Source: an uncultured Parabacteroides sp. | GTDB lineage: Bacteria > Bacteroidota > Bacteroidia > Bacteroidales > Tannerellaceae | Assembly: GCA_900541965.1 (NCBI GenBank) | Contig: UQLN01000002.1 | Span: 62,001 to 126,000 of the forward strand | Length of the DNA stretch: 64,000 bases | Reading direction: 5' to 3' | Shown here: piece after piece, positions 63,596 to 64,000 of the stretch | Numbering within the stretch: the first letter of the stretch is position 1 | How the letters are laid out: each line of letters opens with the position of its first letter | Notes under the pieces: model-generated | Told to the model about the DNA's origin: nothing | What the model saw: the letters and a program-made list of their open reading frames with translations, nothing else | The model's database searches: none | Made by a program: the position numbers and the translations under genes

Positions 63596-63603
63596 CAAAG
63601 ATA
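63596..63603 (-). promoter_or_regulatory. -7 element of kinase-regulator operon
   Basis: Minus strand TATCTTTG fits TAnnTTTG, 15 bases before the preferred ATG (63581). It overlaps the alternative GTG start and implies a short leader of about 9 bases. Confidence 0.45.
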
Positions 63604-63662
63604 ATAACATTTCAATAATATCATATAACACAACGATAACCTTATCACACATAAAATACCAT

Positions 63663-63670
63663 TAGTTTTG
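63663..63670 (+). promoter_or_regulatory. -7 element of GG-leader peptide genes
   Basis: TAGTTTTG fits TAnnTTTG, 36 bases before the ATG at 63706. No -33 TTTG is seen, compatible with activator dependence. Confidence 0.45.
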
Positions 63671-63705
63671 CAATATCACAATAAATAAACTATTAAAAGA
63701 CTACC

Positions 63706-63834
63706 ATGAAAACAGAAAAAAAAGTTATTAGAGAACTAAACAAAGAAGATTATAAAAACATTTATGGGGGATATTATCAAATAATATTAGTTGTTATAGA
63801 TGGTGTCCCGATCAGAAAATTAGTTATAAAATAA
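63706..63834 (+). CDS. Double-glycine leader peptide (bacteriocin/pheromone-like), peptide 1
   Basis: 42 codons, too short for usual gene calling. The product starts MKTEKKVIRELNKEDYKNIY and continues GG at residues 21-22. The leader follows the ComC/bacteriocin pattern: E-L at 10-11, hydrophobic residues at -4/-7 relative positions (I19) and a double-glycine cleavage site. Removal would release a 20-residue, hydrophobic, positively charged peptide (YYQIILVVIDG...RKLVIK). Such leaders are cut by C39-peptidase ABC exporters; none is in the window. Same frame has a clear stop at 63832-63834, and an A-rich stretch upstream fits Bacteroidetes translation starts. Confidence 0.72.
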   Translation: MKTEKKVIRELNKEDYKNIYGGYYQIILVVIDGVPIRKLVIK

Positions 63835-63903
63835 TAACACATAAGATAACTTAAACAGATAATAAGTCAGCACTTCTTTACAATATTAAAATATTTTTTA
63901 TTT

Positions 63904-64000
63904 ATGTCTAATTTAAATCACAAAATCATGAAAGAGTTAACAGAAAAAGAATGTATGGAAATGAATGGTGGTAGTATTGGAAGTTTAATAGGTAAAATCA
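63904..64000 (+). CDS. Double-glycine leader peptide, peptide 2 (cut by window end)
   Basis: Open frame from ATG 63904 to the window edge. The leader KIMKELTEKECMEMNGG aligns with KVIRELNKEDYKNIYGG of peptide 1, ending in the same GG. After GG comes SIGSLIGKI, small Gly/Ser-rich residues typical of class II bacteriocin cores. ATG 63928 is the alternative start, giving a 15-residue leader, with better A-rich upstream sequence; the longer form aligns better with peptide 1. The C-terminus and stop are beyond the window. Confidence 0.72.
   Translation, partial: MSNLNHKIMKELTEKECMEMNGGSIGSLIGKI

Noticed and set aside
1..64000. CRISPR arrays, insertion sequences, integrases, tRNA or rRNA genes
   Set aside because: No regularly spaced repeats, transposase or integrase motifs, cloverleaf structures or rRNA-like sequence were recognised in the window.

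Overview
The window comes from a gut-type member of the Bacteroidales (Bacteroides/Parabacteroides-like; the genus cannot be settled from sequence alone). The evidence is the gene content: outer-membrane lipoproteins with Cys-Ser/Asp/Glu starts, a TonB-type outer-membrane protein, a GLPGLI protein, an UpxY antiterminator, a two-subunit 2-oxoacid:ferredoxin oxidoreductase, ATP-dependent PEP carboxykinase, and repeated use of the Bacteroidetes -7 promoter element TAnnTTTG instead of strong Shine-Dalgarno sites. Overall the window is about glycans and the cell surface.

Layout. 1-4663: the start of a large YfhO-type membrane protein (3' end off the window), a divergent GT4 glycosyltransferase and an SLC45-like sugar transporter. 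4925-13253: an eight-gene surface-polysaccharide operon on the minus strand (ugd, FkbM methyltransferase, Wzx-type flippase, GT2, GT11, GT2, GT10, GT23-like) that ends in three fucosyltransferase-like genes and a strong terminator; its upstream region (13254-13835) is unusually rich in palindromes. 13836-15875: metG. 15927-25058: a tight six-gene operon of DUF4493/PCMD surface lipoproteins and one beta-barrel protein, with a divergent AraC-type regulator. 26195-35704: housekeeping and central metabolism (comM/yifB, a TlpA-like thioredoxin lipoprotein, pckA, korA/korB, ald, aroK). 35777-39689: an outer-membrane protein, a GtrA/GT39 pair and a viroplasmin-RNase H. 39892-45364: a lipooligosaccharide/core-type glycosyltransferase cluster (StrF-like GT, DUF5672, GT4, InaA-like kinase, GT9 heptosyltransferase, DUF4254). 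45415-51179: a sensor kinase/response regulator pair divergent from a GLPGLI protein and an 830-residue TonB-type outer-membrane protein. 51201-58262: a second polysaccharide operon led by UpxY, with a Wzy-like polymerase and five other glycosyltransferase genes, including a tandem paralog pair. 58732-61536: EamA transporter, AGCS amino-acid symporter, DUF488 protein. 61567-64000: a second kinase/regulator pair, divergent from two tandem very small genes that encode double-glycine-leader peptides; the second runs off the window edge.

How it fits together: Ugd supplies UDP-glucuronate. The flippase-containing operon has no polymerase, and the polymerase-containing operon has no flippase. No GDP-fucose synthesis, sugar-phosphate initiating transferase or chain-length regulator is present, so both loci depend on genes elsewhere. 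The two two-component systems share architecture and each lies head-to-head with export- or surface-related genes. The most novel signal is at the right edge: an unannotated pair of GG-leader peptides (bacteriocin or pheromone type) next to a two-component system.
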